From: Lepas anatifera
Taxonomy: Eukaryota > Arthropoda > Thecostraca > Lepadidae
Assembly (NCBI GenBank): GCA_034440635.1
Contig: JAOTON010001943.1
Span: 153,956-217,955, forward strand
Direction: 5' to 3'
Length of the DNA stretch: 64,000 bases
Shown piece after piece: positions 22,007 to 31,298 of the stretch (position 1 is its first letter; the number at the start of each line of letters is the position of its first letter). Both the position numbers and the translations under genes were made by a program. Below the pieces are notes generated by a model. That model made no database searches. It was not told where the DNA came from and saw only the letters and a list, made by a program, of their open reading frames with translations.

Positions 22007-22825
22007 GTGTTTAATATGGCACCAGTGCAAAAGGAACTAGCTAAGCTTAAGCGTTCAGACTTAGAGAAAGAACTTGAAAGTCGAGGATTGGATGCCTCTG
22101 GTACAAAAGCGGAGCTACTAGATAGATTAACGTTGGCAATCAAGATGGATGAACGAGATCAACTTGACCAAAACTACCTGGTGGTACAATCAGCAGGTGT
22201 GAGTACCGAGTTAGAGTCAGACACCAATCCCAATCCAGTAGGTAGTGAACCAGTGGAGTCGCCAGCGCGGACGGAGAACCCACAGGTGTTGAGGGCTAAG
22301 CTAAAATTTCTAAAGGAGAAATTAGCGTTAGATGAGCAGCGACTGAGGATAGACGGTAGGGCACAACAGATAGAGCTTGAAATGCAGCTGGTCGAAGTTT
22401 GCGGTGGCGCTGTTGAGGAGTCTTTTATCGAACCAGTGCGGATAAATGCGACCGATTCGGATAGGGCCCACACTCGCGATAATCCGATATCCGACGCGTT
22501 GTGCGCCCAGCTACAGCGGTCCCTCATGCCGGTTTTGGAGCTGAAGCCATTCTCAGGTGACATTCTGGAATACCAACTATTCGTCAAATCTTTCGATGCT
22601 AGGATAGGCCGTCACAGTAACAACCCAACCGAACTTCTTCACTATTTGGAAAGTTACACTACGCAAGTGCCAAACCAGATAGTACGCAGCTGTTTATATA
22701 TGGGGGAGGAGGGGTACGCGGAAGCTAGGAAGCTGTTAGACGCGAGGTTCGGCAACACCTACAAGGTCGCCGAACGGTATCTGGAAAGAATCCGTACGTG
22801 GCCCAAGGTTCACGCGGGGACTTAG
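22007..22825 (+). CDS. gag: BEL/Pao Gag, N-terminal part with SAP domain
   Basis: Structural protein of the retrotransposon particle. Residues about 8-42 form a SAP-like helix-loop-helix (LKRSDLEKELESRGLDASG, then KAELLDRL). SAP is a DNA-binding motif known in nuclear proteins, and here it sits at the Gag N terminus. A charged, probably coiled-coil stretch follows at about residues 92-130. The region from about 180 on (LELKPFSGDILEYQLF) is the conserved Pao-type Gag core. The frame breaks near 22,805: the continuation lies in another frame to about 22,925 and then in a third. The ATG follows a long leader and is the first in this frame. The family assignment is firm. The role of the SAP domain in integration or nuclear retention is inference. 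Confidence 0.85.
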   Translation: MFNMAPVQKELAKLKRSDLEKELESRGLDASGTKAELLDRLTLAIKMDERDQLDQNYLVVQSAGVSTELESDTNPNPVGSEPVESPARTENPQVLRAKLKFLKEKLALDEQRLRIDGRAQQIELEMQLVEVCGGAVEESFIEPVRINATDSDRAHTRDNPISDALCAQLQRSLMPVLELKPFSGDILEYQLFVKSFDARIGRHSNNPTELLHYLESYTTQVPNQIVRSCLYMGEEGYAEARKLLDARFGNTYKVAERYLERIRTWPKVHAGT

Positions 22826-23588
22826 CCGGCCTGGACCGAATGTTGCTGTTTCTGACCGAGGTAAAAAACGTGATGCATGAACTTCGAGACAGTGAACTTG
22901 ATCACCCGCGCACAATTCAGGCGGTTTTGGGAAATTGCCGGGAGCGCTGCAAGATCGTTTCCTGCGGCTTGCGGACTCTCGACAGGGAGAGCAGAGAGCA
23001 GTGGCCTTTGCGGACCTCGTCGCGCTGCTGGGGACGGAAGTGAGAGTGAGGAGCAATCCTTTATTTGCAATAGATAGGATGGGAGCCGAGGGACCAGGGC
23101 ACCGAACCGCAGGACATCAACCGGACGATCGCGCTGTACGGCACCGAGTTAATGCGGTCTCGGTGGGCAGCGAGGGGCGGTGCTTGTTTTGTGGGGGGCA
23201 GCATCTGATAGGCGACTGCAGTGACCTCAAGGCGAAGCCGGTTGAAACTAGGATGGAGGTCCTGCGGTCGAATAGGCTTTGTTTTAGGTGTCTCAAACCA
23301 GGACATGTAGCGAGATGGTGCCGTCAGAGGGAGAGCTGTGGGGTTTGTGGAAGGCAGCACGCCTCTCTCCTTCACGTAGCAGGGGATCCCCGGCGGCCGG
23401 AGGCTGCACCAGTTGCTGCAGCGGAATCGGGAGGGTCTAACCCGACGATAGTCAGCGCGCGTGTGGCGGTGGACAAGGGCAAGGGTCGTGCGTTCATGCC
23501 TATCGTGCCAGTCAAGATCCGGGCGGAAACGGGGCGGGAGGTTTATACCCTAGCGTTTTTGGATGGGGGAGCAGTGGGTGTTTTATGA
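22826..23588 (+). pseudogene. gag: BEL/Pao Gag C-terminus, zinc knuckles and protease start, frame-shifted
   Basis: The Gag continuation occupies two frames: about 22,800-22,925 (FLTEVKNVMHELRD) and 22,935-23,588. The second carries a series of Cys/His motifs, CLFCGGQHLIGDC, CFRCLKPGHVARWC and CGVCGRQHASLLH, the zinc-knuckle arrangement typical of Pao Gag. Then comes the aspartic protease start AFLDGG, where DSG or DPG is usual. The frame ends at 23,588, and the protease continues in the frame of 23,585-25,183. Two frame breaks in Gag and one at the protease mean that this copy, as assembled, cannot make a normal polyprotein. Confidence 0.8.
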
Positions 23589-25183
23589 CACATCAGTTGG
23601 CGGAAAAGTTAGGAGCCCCCAGAGGGGAAACCTCTTTGTCATTAGAGACAGTGTGCGGACCGCCGCGCGACCTGAAGTCATCGGTAGTAGAGGGTTTAGA
23701 GATCGGGCCGGTCGAGGGGGAGGGCCGTTATTCCCTGCCGTCAGTATTCACGATAGAGAACCTTCCGGTCAACCTGGACAACAAGTGCTCAACAGAGGAG
23801 GCCATTAAGTGGCCCCACCTCAGGGACCTGAATTTAGAGTGCGCGCCATCTAGGGTTGAGATTTTGGTGGGTGCGAATGCGGCGCAGGTGCATTTGGCGA
23901 GGGAGGTGAGGTGCCCAGAGAACGGAGTGGGTCCCTGTGCGGTCCGGACAGTTTTGGGCTGGTATGTTTTGGGATCGGGTGAGAGTGAGGGCGGCTCTAA
24001 CGGTGGGAAATATGTAGTTAACTTTCTGAGGGTGAGCGAGACCAGCGATGGAGTATGCGAGGAGAGACGTGATGATTCAACGACGGGGATGATTCAGAAA
24101 TTGTGTGAAAGCGATTTCGGTGACCTTGTGGATGATAGGGAGGGTCTCTCAGTTCAGGATGGGGAGTGGCTGTCTGAGATAAAGGGTAAAACCAGGAAGG
24201 ATGAGATGGGACACTTTGAAGTAGGATTACCAAAAACCGAAAGAGGGGAGCTCCCGGGTAGCCGGCCGGTCGCGGAGAAGCGACTGCAGCCGCTCCGGAA
24301 AAGATTCAAACGGGACGAAAAGTTTTTTGCCGAGTATAGGGAGGTCATTCAAGGACTGGCACGCGATGGTTATGCAGAAAGGGTACCGGAGGAGGAGGCG
24401 CCCCCAACCCGGAGTTGGGTGCTCCCGCACCAAGCTGTCATTAATGCAGAGAAGGAGAAGCTGAGGGTGGTTTTCGACTGCGCAGCCAAGTCCGGCGGCT
24501 TGTGCTTGAACGACATTTTGAAGGGCGGGCCGAACTTAACAAACTCGCTGTTAGGAGTGTTACTTAGATTCCGGGAGAGGGAGATTGCGTTCACGTGTGA
24601 TGTTCAATCGATGTTCCTCCGCGTGCACATGCCAGCAGTTAATTCAGACTATCTCCGGTTCTTGTGGTTTAGAGATGATGACCTAGACGGCCCAACAGAG
24701 GTTTGGCGTATGAAGTCGCATATATTTGGCGCAGTTAGCTCCCCCAGTGTGGCGTCCTACGCGCTTCTTCGGTGCGCAGAGGAAGGTGAGCCGGAGTTTC
24801 CTGAGACAGCAGAAACCATACGTAACCAAGTGTATGTTGACGATGCTCTCTGCTGTACCGAGACGGTCGAGGAAGCTAAACAGTTAGATTATTTGCGGGA
24901 GTTGAGTAACATGGGCGCATTCAATATGACTAAGTTCGTCAGTAATAGTTCGGAGTTCCTGAAACACATTCAGCCAGAACACAGGAATTTGGCGGTGGGG
25001 GACGTGGTATTATTGCTGAGTAAAGACGCGCCGAGGGCGCGATGGCCTCTCGGCAGAGTGGTAGAGGTGTATAGAAATAGCGATGAATTTGTCCGTAAGG
25101 TAGCAGTTCAGGTGCGGGATTCGGTGCTAGTTCGCCCAATTCATAAACTTGTGTTAGTCTCCCCGAGTTCGGATTTAGAGTAA
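23585..25183 (+). CDS. pol: BEL/Pao Pol with protease tail, reverse transcriptase and a fused integrase C-terminus
   Basis: The 532-codon frame begins within the protease (FMTHQLAEKLG across the frame change). It continues through the Pao protease-RT connector (VEILVGANAA, VLGWYVLG) into reverse transcriptase: VVFDCAAKSGG, NDILKGGPNL, TCDVQSMF, FGAVSSPSVASYAL and the catalytic YVDD at 24,833-24,844. RT stops at FVSNSSEFLK. The frame then passes directly, without a stop, into PEHRNLAVGDVVLL ... WPLGRVVEVY ... VLVRPIHKLVLV, the C-terminal beta-barrel end of a Pao integrase. RNase H and the integrase zinc-finger and catalytic core are missing, a deletion of probably more than 2 kb at about 24,960-24,975. 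Complete Pao Pol proteins are much longer. The element must depend on others to move. Confidence 0.85.
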   Translation: MTHQLAEKLGAPRGETSLSLETVCGPPRDLKSSVVEGLEIGPVEGEGRYSLPSVFTIENLPVNLDNKCSTEEAIKWPHLRDLNLECAPSRVEILVGANAAQVHLAREVRCPENGVGPCAVRTVLGWYVLGSGESEGGSNGGKYVVNFLRVSETSDGVCEERRDDSTTGMIQKLCESDFGDLVDDREGLSVQDGEWLSEIKGKTRKDEMGHFEVGLPKTERGELPGSRPVAEKRLQPLRKRFKRDEKFFAEYREVIQGLARDGYAERVPEEEAPPTRSWVLPHQAVINAEKEKLRVVFDCAAKSGGLCLNDILKGGPNLTNSLLGVLLRFREREIAFTCDVQSMFLRVHMPAVNSDYLRFLWFRDDDLDGPTEVWRMKSHIFGAVSSPSVASYALLRCAEEGEPEFPETAETIRNQVYVDDALCCTETVEEAKQLDYLRELSNMGAFNMTKFVSNSSEFLKHIQPEHRNLAVGDVVLLLSKDAPRARWPLGRVVEVYRNSDEFVRKVAVQVRDSVLVRPIHKLVLVSPSSDLE

Positions 25184-25345
25184 GAGAGGTGGGTAACATT
25201 AGTTCGGCCTAATGTCTTGTGTCTGGGTCACTCGGCAGTGTCCCAAATGTAAAAGGTAGTGGTAACTTGTTAGTAATTTAGTATTATAGCTGTGTGGATG
25301 AGTGATGCTAGCTCCATCCGCAATTTATGGTAATTTGGATTTAAT

Positions 25346-25531
25346 GTGTGGATTAATAGTAGGCAGGCCTTCAGCCGTTTCTTACTTCGGCGCTCGTCCG
25401 AAGCCAGAGGGCGCCGTGAGGAGGCACGGTGCCTACTTGTGTGGATTAATAGTAGGCAGGCCTTCAGCCGTTTCTTACTTCGGCGCTCGTCCGAAGCCAG
25501 AGGGCGCCGTGATGAGGCACGGTGCCTACTT
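25346..25531 (+). repeat. Two tandem 93-bp units with inverted repeats
   Basis: GTGTGGATTAATAGTAGGCA begins at 25,346 and again at 25,439. Each unit contains GTAGGCA ... TGCCTAC at its edges and CTTCGG-CGCTCGT-CCGAAG inside, plus CGGCGC ... GCGCCG. The transcript could therefore fold into a stem-loop per unit. The second unit differs at one position (GTGAGGAGG versus GTGATGAGG). It lies in the untranslated stretch between pol and the 3' LTR. Confidence 0.85.
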
Positions 25532-25930
25532 TGTTGTGCGTGCGATCGGCAGATGCGGGCTGACTTTGCAGACCGGTAGGTAACGCCGATGGTGCGGTCT
25601 GGATTACCGCCGGAGGTTTCAGTGAATGGGTCGGTGTGGCTTGGGAGGGGGGCAATTTGGTTGTGGAAGTGTATTTGACTTAGTGGCTTGTCTCGTAGTG
25701 GTCGTCGCCGGACGATCAGTAGTTGCTTGGCCGCTTTCTAGAGAGTAAGTTCACTGACGCCAATCTTCAGGAGACGCTTCTGTGGGTAAGTTGTGGCGGT
25801 TGTACCCGGTTCCTGGGGGGTGTTCGTATTTGAAGGGGTGATGATGTTGCTGTTGGGTTCTATTTCCTTTGGGTTGGGTTCTATTGGTAAGTATTGGATT
25901 CAGTACGTCGCTGAGCGCCTGGCTTTGAGC

Positions 25931-25952
25931 TTGACCGTTTCGGAACGGTCAA
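25931..25952 (+). repeat. Perfect hairpin before the 3' LTR
   Basis: TTGACCGTT and AACGGTCAA form a 9-bp perfect stem around TCGG. Directly after it comes TGGGGGAG, the polypurine tract that abuts the 3' LTR at 25,961. The hairpin and purine tract together mark the plus-strand priming region. Confidence 0.75.
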
Positions 25953-25960
25953 TGGGGGAG

Positions 25961-27314
25961 TGTAGAAGGCGCTCAGCGCCCTTTCCGGCCCGCCACCCAG
26001 GGGTGGGGCGGCGGGTGCCTGTGGAGAGCGATAGGGTGCCAGGGGAAGCGCCCCCTGTGCATCGGCTGAGGCCGTCGATGGTGCTAAGTGTTGCGGGAAC
26101 AACTATTTGTAGCTGGCGGCGTTAGTCCGACCCACGAGCTGGGCGAGCGGAGTAGTGGTTTGGTGTTAGATGTGGTGAGGAGCGGTTTAAGGAAAAAACA
26201 GAGGTGAGCAGAGGAGTTATAAAGCGGGGGACGGGAGGTCTGGAGGGGCTGTGGGATTTGGCAGCCAAAATACGGGCTGCCGTATAAGCGGGGCGAGTGA
26301 CCTTGAGTCGTGAGACGGCATTTTCGTAGCGTTGTGTGATTGGCCAGTTTGTGGAGGCTTCTCGGCGATTAGGTTCGTGGGCCATGCGTCAGTAAGTAGT
26401 TCTGTTTTTCGGTGTTCGATAAGACGAATTTCATTAGCCCACGGAAAACAATTGTTGAGTGAAAATGACGACCGGCCAGATTGCTTCATATTTGTAGAGC
26501 GCAGTTAGCTTCTTGAGTATTAGGTAGATTGCAAGTATTTGATGGATGAGTATGGAGGTTCAGCGGTAGCTATTCTGGATTGAAAATTGTTTAGATCAAC
26601 AGCCTATTTTATTTCGGAGCAAAAGTAAGTTGGAAAATAGGTAAAATTGATGATATGTACGTTAAATTTACGACAAATGTATCGATAATAGCATTAGAGA
26701 TCGTATTCATGTATTTTTTGGCAACCTATGACCTTATATTTAGCTTTTAACGTGATTGTTTACTTTTGAGAGTTTCGCCGCACCCGCGCCATTGTAGTTT
26801 TCCATTGTTTTTGAAGGTACTCGGGCCGCCGTATGATGAGACGGCGGCTCGCTTGAGGCGGATAGCAACGAGGGGTACCGGACATCGCCCAGCACCGGAA
26901 TTAAGCTGGTATGGCCAGGTTTTTACACCTAAACGTGGTGGAGATTGTACTCGAGCTGTGGTTGTAGCAGATGTTGAAGCAGTTGAGGTAGCATGTGCTG
27001 AAGCAGGCGACGTAAAGGTGTTGAAGCGGATGATGTAAATTGGGGCAGAGGACAAGTGTGTAGTTGTGTGGACTGGGGGTTGGGGGGGTTGCGTGGGTAT
27101 TTAACGAGGGTTTAGATCAGAGTCGGGGGTGATGAGTGCTAACGCGGACACCCTCGGCAGAACGGTGTTTGCTGCAAGTATGGGGATGCTGCGAGGGCAG
27201 GTGGCGTGAGGAGGGGAGTAGAAATACAGCAGCACCAGTGACAGCTCGTTGTTTCGGCGATGATCCCGGGAGGGCAGCAGCTGGTCCGGAGCGGGACCAG
27301 CAGTGGCCGCTACA
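25961..27314 (+). mobile_element. 3' LTR of BEL/Pao retrotransposon
   Basis: 1,354 bp, start TGTAGAAGG, end CCGCTACA, followed by the GTACC duplication at 27,315-27,319. Compared with the 5' LTR I found one extra T near 26,716, extra Gs near 27,077, 27,087 and 27,126, and one missing T near 27,248, which accounts exactly for the 3-bp length difference. No base substitution was noticed. This points to a young insertion. Confidence 0.95.
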
Positions 27315-27319
27315 GTACC

Positions 27320-27455
27320 CACCATTTGTTTTAGCTATGTCACTGAGTTGTTTAATAGTGATGTAGGAGAATAGAAACTTATAATAGAAGCTACTCTTAA
27401 ACATATGTTTTTCACGGAAGGAAATTTAGTATGAGCTTAGTACTGTGTGGTTTGT
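27320..27455. other. Original flank between LTR element and next repeat
   Basis: AT-rich sequence without recognised features. Confidence 0.3.
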
Positions 27456-28215
27456 AGGGGAGACCGGGGCAAAACGGACTTTGGGGCAAAACGGATTTTA
27501 GCTATTTCGGTATGTTGCTGGTGTTTCCATCTAGATTTTAAAAGATAAACTACTGCTTTAGACAAATGACGTCAGAATATAGCTTGTATATCGTCAGTTA
27601 GCGGTATCATTTCGACGCGGGCTGGCTGGAGAGGATTTTCCTGTAAGTATTACGATATTTACCACTTTTAAATCTTCGTTTTTTCGAGTGACAAACTGAG
27701 TTCAGTACTGATGGTGATATGTCTGAAAAGTGGCAGTGTAGGCTTAGGGTAAGGTTAATTTCAAATCCCAAAGCCTGCTATTTTTTCCGACACGTAAAAA
27801 CTTGAATCGGAGTAGCTGTGGGGCAAAACGGAAGGGGCAAAATGGACCAAGGGTGTAAAATGGTCTGATGGTCCGGTTTACCCCAATCACTTAGAATAAT
27901 TTGCTATGTAGTTTGTTATTGTGGTAAGGTCAAAGAAACAGCGCGCAAAAAGGCAGGGGCGGGTCCGGGGTGGGGGCAGTCTTGTGCCAAAATGAAACCA
28001 GGTTAATATTTTAACTGAGTTAAAAGATGTTGATGCTTTAACAAAAACATCAAGTTTTTTTCGCCATATTACCCAGGCTGTCAGAGATGTGGATTTATAT
28101 ACATATATTTAGGGGTGCTCGGGGAAAGTCCAATGACAACAGGTCATACTGTCCGTTTTGCCCCTTCTCGAAAACCATTATGCCCCAGGGTTGGGGCAAA
28201 ACGGACAGAAAACAT
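27456..28215. repeat. GGGGCAAAACGG repeat cluster
   Basis: GTAGGGGAGACCGGGGCAAA at 27,457 is followed by further GGGGCAAAACGGA strings at 27,480, 27,820 and 28,190, and the inverse TCCGTTTTGCCCC at 28,150. The start resembles the tip of the 6.8-9.4 kb element (GTAGGGGAGA). It is probably a damaged inverted-repeat transposon, but paired ends could not be settled. Confidence 0.5.
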
Positions 28216-28780
28216 TAGCTGATAAATTTTGCTGCCATGTTTTTCCAAATTAATTTTTCAAGTTTTTTTATCAGATGTATTGTCAAAGCTCACAATATTA
28301 TCACCCCACCATACAGTCCGCCTCTACAATCCATTCACTGGCAGCAACAATCCTCCACCATTTGGAACTCACTACACCTAAAAAGGAACCGAGATAACAC
28401 GAGAAACAACACTTCCGGCTCCAGCTGCACATAAGTCTAGTAGCCCTGCAGGAGTTCCATAGAGTTCCAATATTACTGAAAACGATACAAACGACCAGAT
28501 GACCGACAATGAAACGCAAAATGAAACTCCCAGATCATAAAACACCGTTCACGTCTATTACGACACCGCTTCGCCTCGTTCCCTTCAGCACAACCACCAA
28601 TTTCGTTTCTAATCTATCCGTACGCCACATATTAGCGTTGCTGTGATTTATGACAGTACGGGACGGAAAAACACACACAATTTAACCCTCCCCCCTCAAA
28701 CCACGCAACAAAAGACGCGCCTCGCAAGCAGTCACAGCGTATAGGATACATGCACGCAAGAACAACACGTGCTTCTCATT
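28216..28780. other. Unassigned sequence downstream of the LINE 3' end
   Basis: No gene, RNA or repeat boundary is visible. It is A/C-rich in the plus direction. Confidence 0.3.
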
Positions 28781-28949
28781 TACATTACATTTTATTGAGT
28801 TACACCTCCCTTGCAACCATTCCGAACCCACTCTATAAGTATGTACTGATACTCCATGAAATGGCAACAATACCGAGCACATCTACGGGGCAGAGGTATG
28901 TCCCTCAGCTGCACTATGTTCCGCATATTCATAGGCATGCATCAGTCGT

Positions 28950-30240
28950 TTCTAAATAACCCTTCTAATTCCTTTCACTTCGCTTCATGCGTGCCTCTCC
29001 TTAGATTCAAGACTGCTGCGAATTGTTCGATCTCTTTTTCATACTTTAATTCTTGCTTTATATAATACATCCTTTGCAATTATTATGACCAGCGCGTCAA
29101 TTAAGCTACATTCTTCTAGGAAAAACCATTTTCTTACACTGAAATCGCAGTTGTAACTATTGGCCTGTAATCTACTTTTAATACTATCTATATAATTTTG
29201 TGTTTTTTGGCAGAACCAAAAAAAAATGCGGGATGGTCTCAGTTCTTCTCTCACAGAAAGTGCATATAGCGTTGTTCCGTATTCCAATTATGTTCAAGAA
29301 CCGATTGGTGACAATTATTCTCTTTATTATCTTGAAGTGAAAAGACCTTAGTCTGATAGACCTTGTAGCCTCCAACACTCTATTCATTGATCCCTCTGCA
29401 AAATACCCAACATCTCTACTATTGGTTGGCAATGCTATCATTTACATCCATCTCTTGCGCTAATGCCAAATTGTACGCTAGCCTTCCTATTTTCTCTGTA
29501 CGACAAATCAAATCAATTTTGGCGGGCAGTAAGGGTTTTACAATTTCAAGTGGTTGTTGGAGGTTTTCTAACGATCTCGGAAGTGACCCTCTCAGAGCTT
29601 CATATTGAAGGAAGTCTATTTGGATAGAAAACTGGTTTTGTAATTCTATCATTGTCAAATACCTTTTAGCGTTTGTATTCCAAAGATCCGCAATGAAGCG
29701 CATCCCTTTTGCGTTCCATTCCGGAACCATGCTGGTCTTGTACCGCGTGTAGTCCGAAAACCATATACACTCTCCGATTATCTCGGAAGGAAGAGGTATG
29801 AATGTCCGTACAAATATCTCCCATGCCTTAATTGCGTCTTTCCAGAACGGATTATTCACAGCATTTGCAATAATTCTCAGCTTCTCATGGCCAAACAACA
29901 ATAACTCTCCTATTTCATAACCAATGATTTTTGACGCTACTTTTGACCATGTTGCATGGCAGTACCATAAACGTTTCAGCCAGGGTATTTTTAGACTGTG
30001 TACAAAATGTTTCACGCTAATCATGTTTAACTCATCTTTTCCGTACGGCTGCAGAAGAGCTTTACGTTTCACCCTGTCTGGTTTTCCATTCCATAGAAAT
30101 TTCCAAAATAGTTTTTGAATCCGGCCTATCGTTTCTGGTGTCGGTGACGGAAGTGAAGACAGTATATGGACCAATCGTGACATGAAAATAGATTTTGTCA
30201 CCATGACTTTCCGCAAATGGTCAGGTTCATTCGGCGCCAT
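28950..30240 (-). pseudogene. LINE ORF2 C-terminal region
   Basis: The frame 29,419-30,240 continues ORF2 after a frame change near 30,220. It shows the post-RT region (RKVMVTKSIFMSRLVHIL, FLWNGKPDRVKRKALLQPY). At 29,184-29,441 in the next frame comes CTFCERRTETIPHFF, the conserved C-terminal Cys/His-type motif of L1/Tx1 ORF2. The tail (IIIAKDVLYKARIKV) is in a third frame to about 29,039. The motif order is intact, so only point-scale damage has occurred. Confidence 0.75.
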
Positions 30241-31048
30241 TTCTGCATTAGTTGTTCGATTTCCTGAACCTTTGTAGCTATATTTCTGTCAGTAGTATTC
30301 TCTATGTGATTGCTGAAAGTTACTCCTAAAATTTTCAGTTCCGTTACCCATGAGTACTGATCTTCAGGATCGACTTCATCTTTTTTAGTTTCTCCAATTG
30401 CTAAGCATTTCGTCTTTGCCTGGTTTAACTTCAGACCAGAGGCTAAGGAAAAACGCCGTAATTCTTGAAAGAGACCTGACATTGAATTCGTCGTTCCGTC
30501 AATGTACAAAGTAGCATCGTCTGCAAATTGGGAAATACGAGGCTCCAGGCCAAGCATCATCTGAATTCCCCTTAAGTTTGGTGATTGCAGGATAAGTCTC
30601 GCTAGCACGTCCATCGCAACGTTAAATAGATATCCACTCGCAGGATCACCTTGTCTCACCCCACGATACAACCAAATTTTTTCTCCTAGTTCACCATTCA
30701 GGATAATGCGCGCAAAATGTTCACAATTCATGTAAAACAATTCCAAGATACTTATAAATCTCGGACCGAAGTTCATGTTTCGTAACGCTGCTAGAATAAA
30801 GCTCCAATCTAGGGTTTCAAAGGCGGCCTCAAAGTCAGCTGCCACGATCACACCTTTCTTTTTATTCTCCTTACATTGCTGGATTATATCATATGAGAGT
30901 CTAGTGTTTTGTCCGATGAATCTTCCTTTGAAATATGCTGCTTGTTCATCACTTATTAGCCTTTCCATCACAGATTTAAGTCGGTTTGCAACGGCGGTTG
31001 AAACAATGTTAAAATCTACATTGAGTATGGATATGGCGCGCCATCCCT
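30198..31048 (-). pseudogene. LINE ORF2 reverse transcriptase domain
   Basis: From minus-strand GWRAISILNVDFNIVS near 31,040, through the frame opening at 30,971, the RT motifs are intact: AADFEAAFETLDW (first catalytic Asp), GVRQGDPASGYLF, and FADDATLY with the catalytic Asp pair. KTKCLAIG and LKILGVTF follow. The frame is broken near 31,050 on the upstream side and near 30,220 on the downstream side. The catalytic residues are all present. Confidence 0.85.
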
Positions 31049-31298
31049 TCAGGTAGTAAGCATGATCCGGGTTTTTTGAATTAGAGTAATTATTCCCTCA
31101 CGAAAAATGTCTGACATTTTGCCAATTTCCTGACCGTATGTTATGGATCGCATAAGAAAATATTTGATGTCTAACCAGAAGAATTTGAAAAATTCTATAG
31201 TATAACCATTTGAACCAGGGGATTTACCTCCTTTCATTTCCCTCACGCATTTGTCTAATTCCTCAATAGAGATTGGCTTTTCTAGCGTTTCACGCTCC
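31049..31298 (-). pseudogene. LINE ORF2 linker between endonuclease and RT
   Basis: A different frame carries EEL.KCVREMKGGKSPGSNGY, the start of the RT region (KSPGxDG-type motif), then FREGIITLIQK, and ends after a short Thr-Thr. The KSPG motif shows that this is the missing link between the endonuclease frame ending at 31,290 and the RT frame. Confidence 0.75.
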
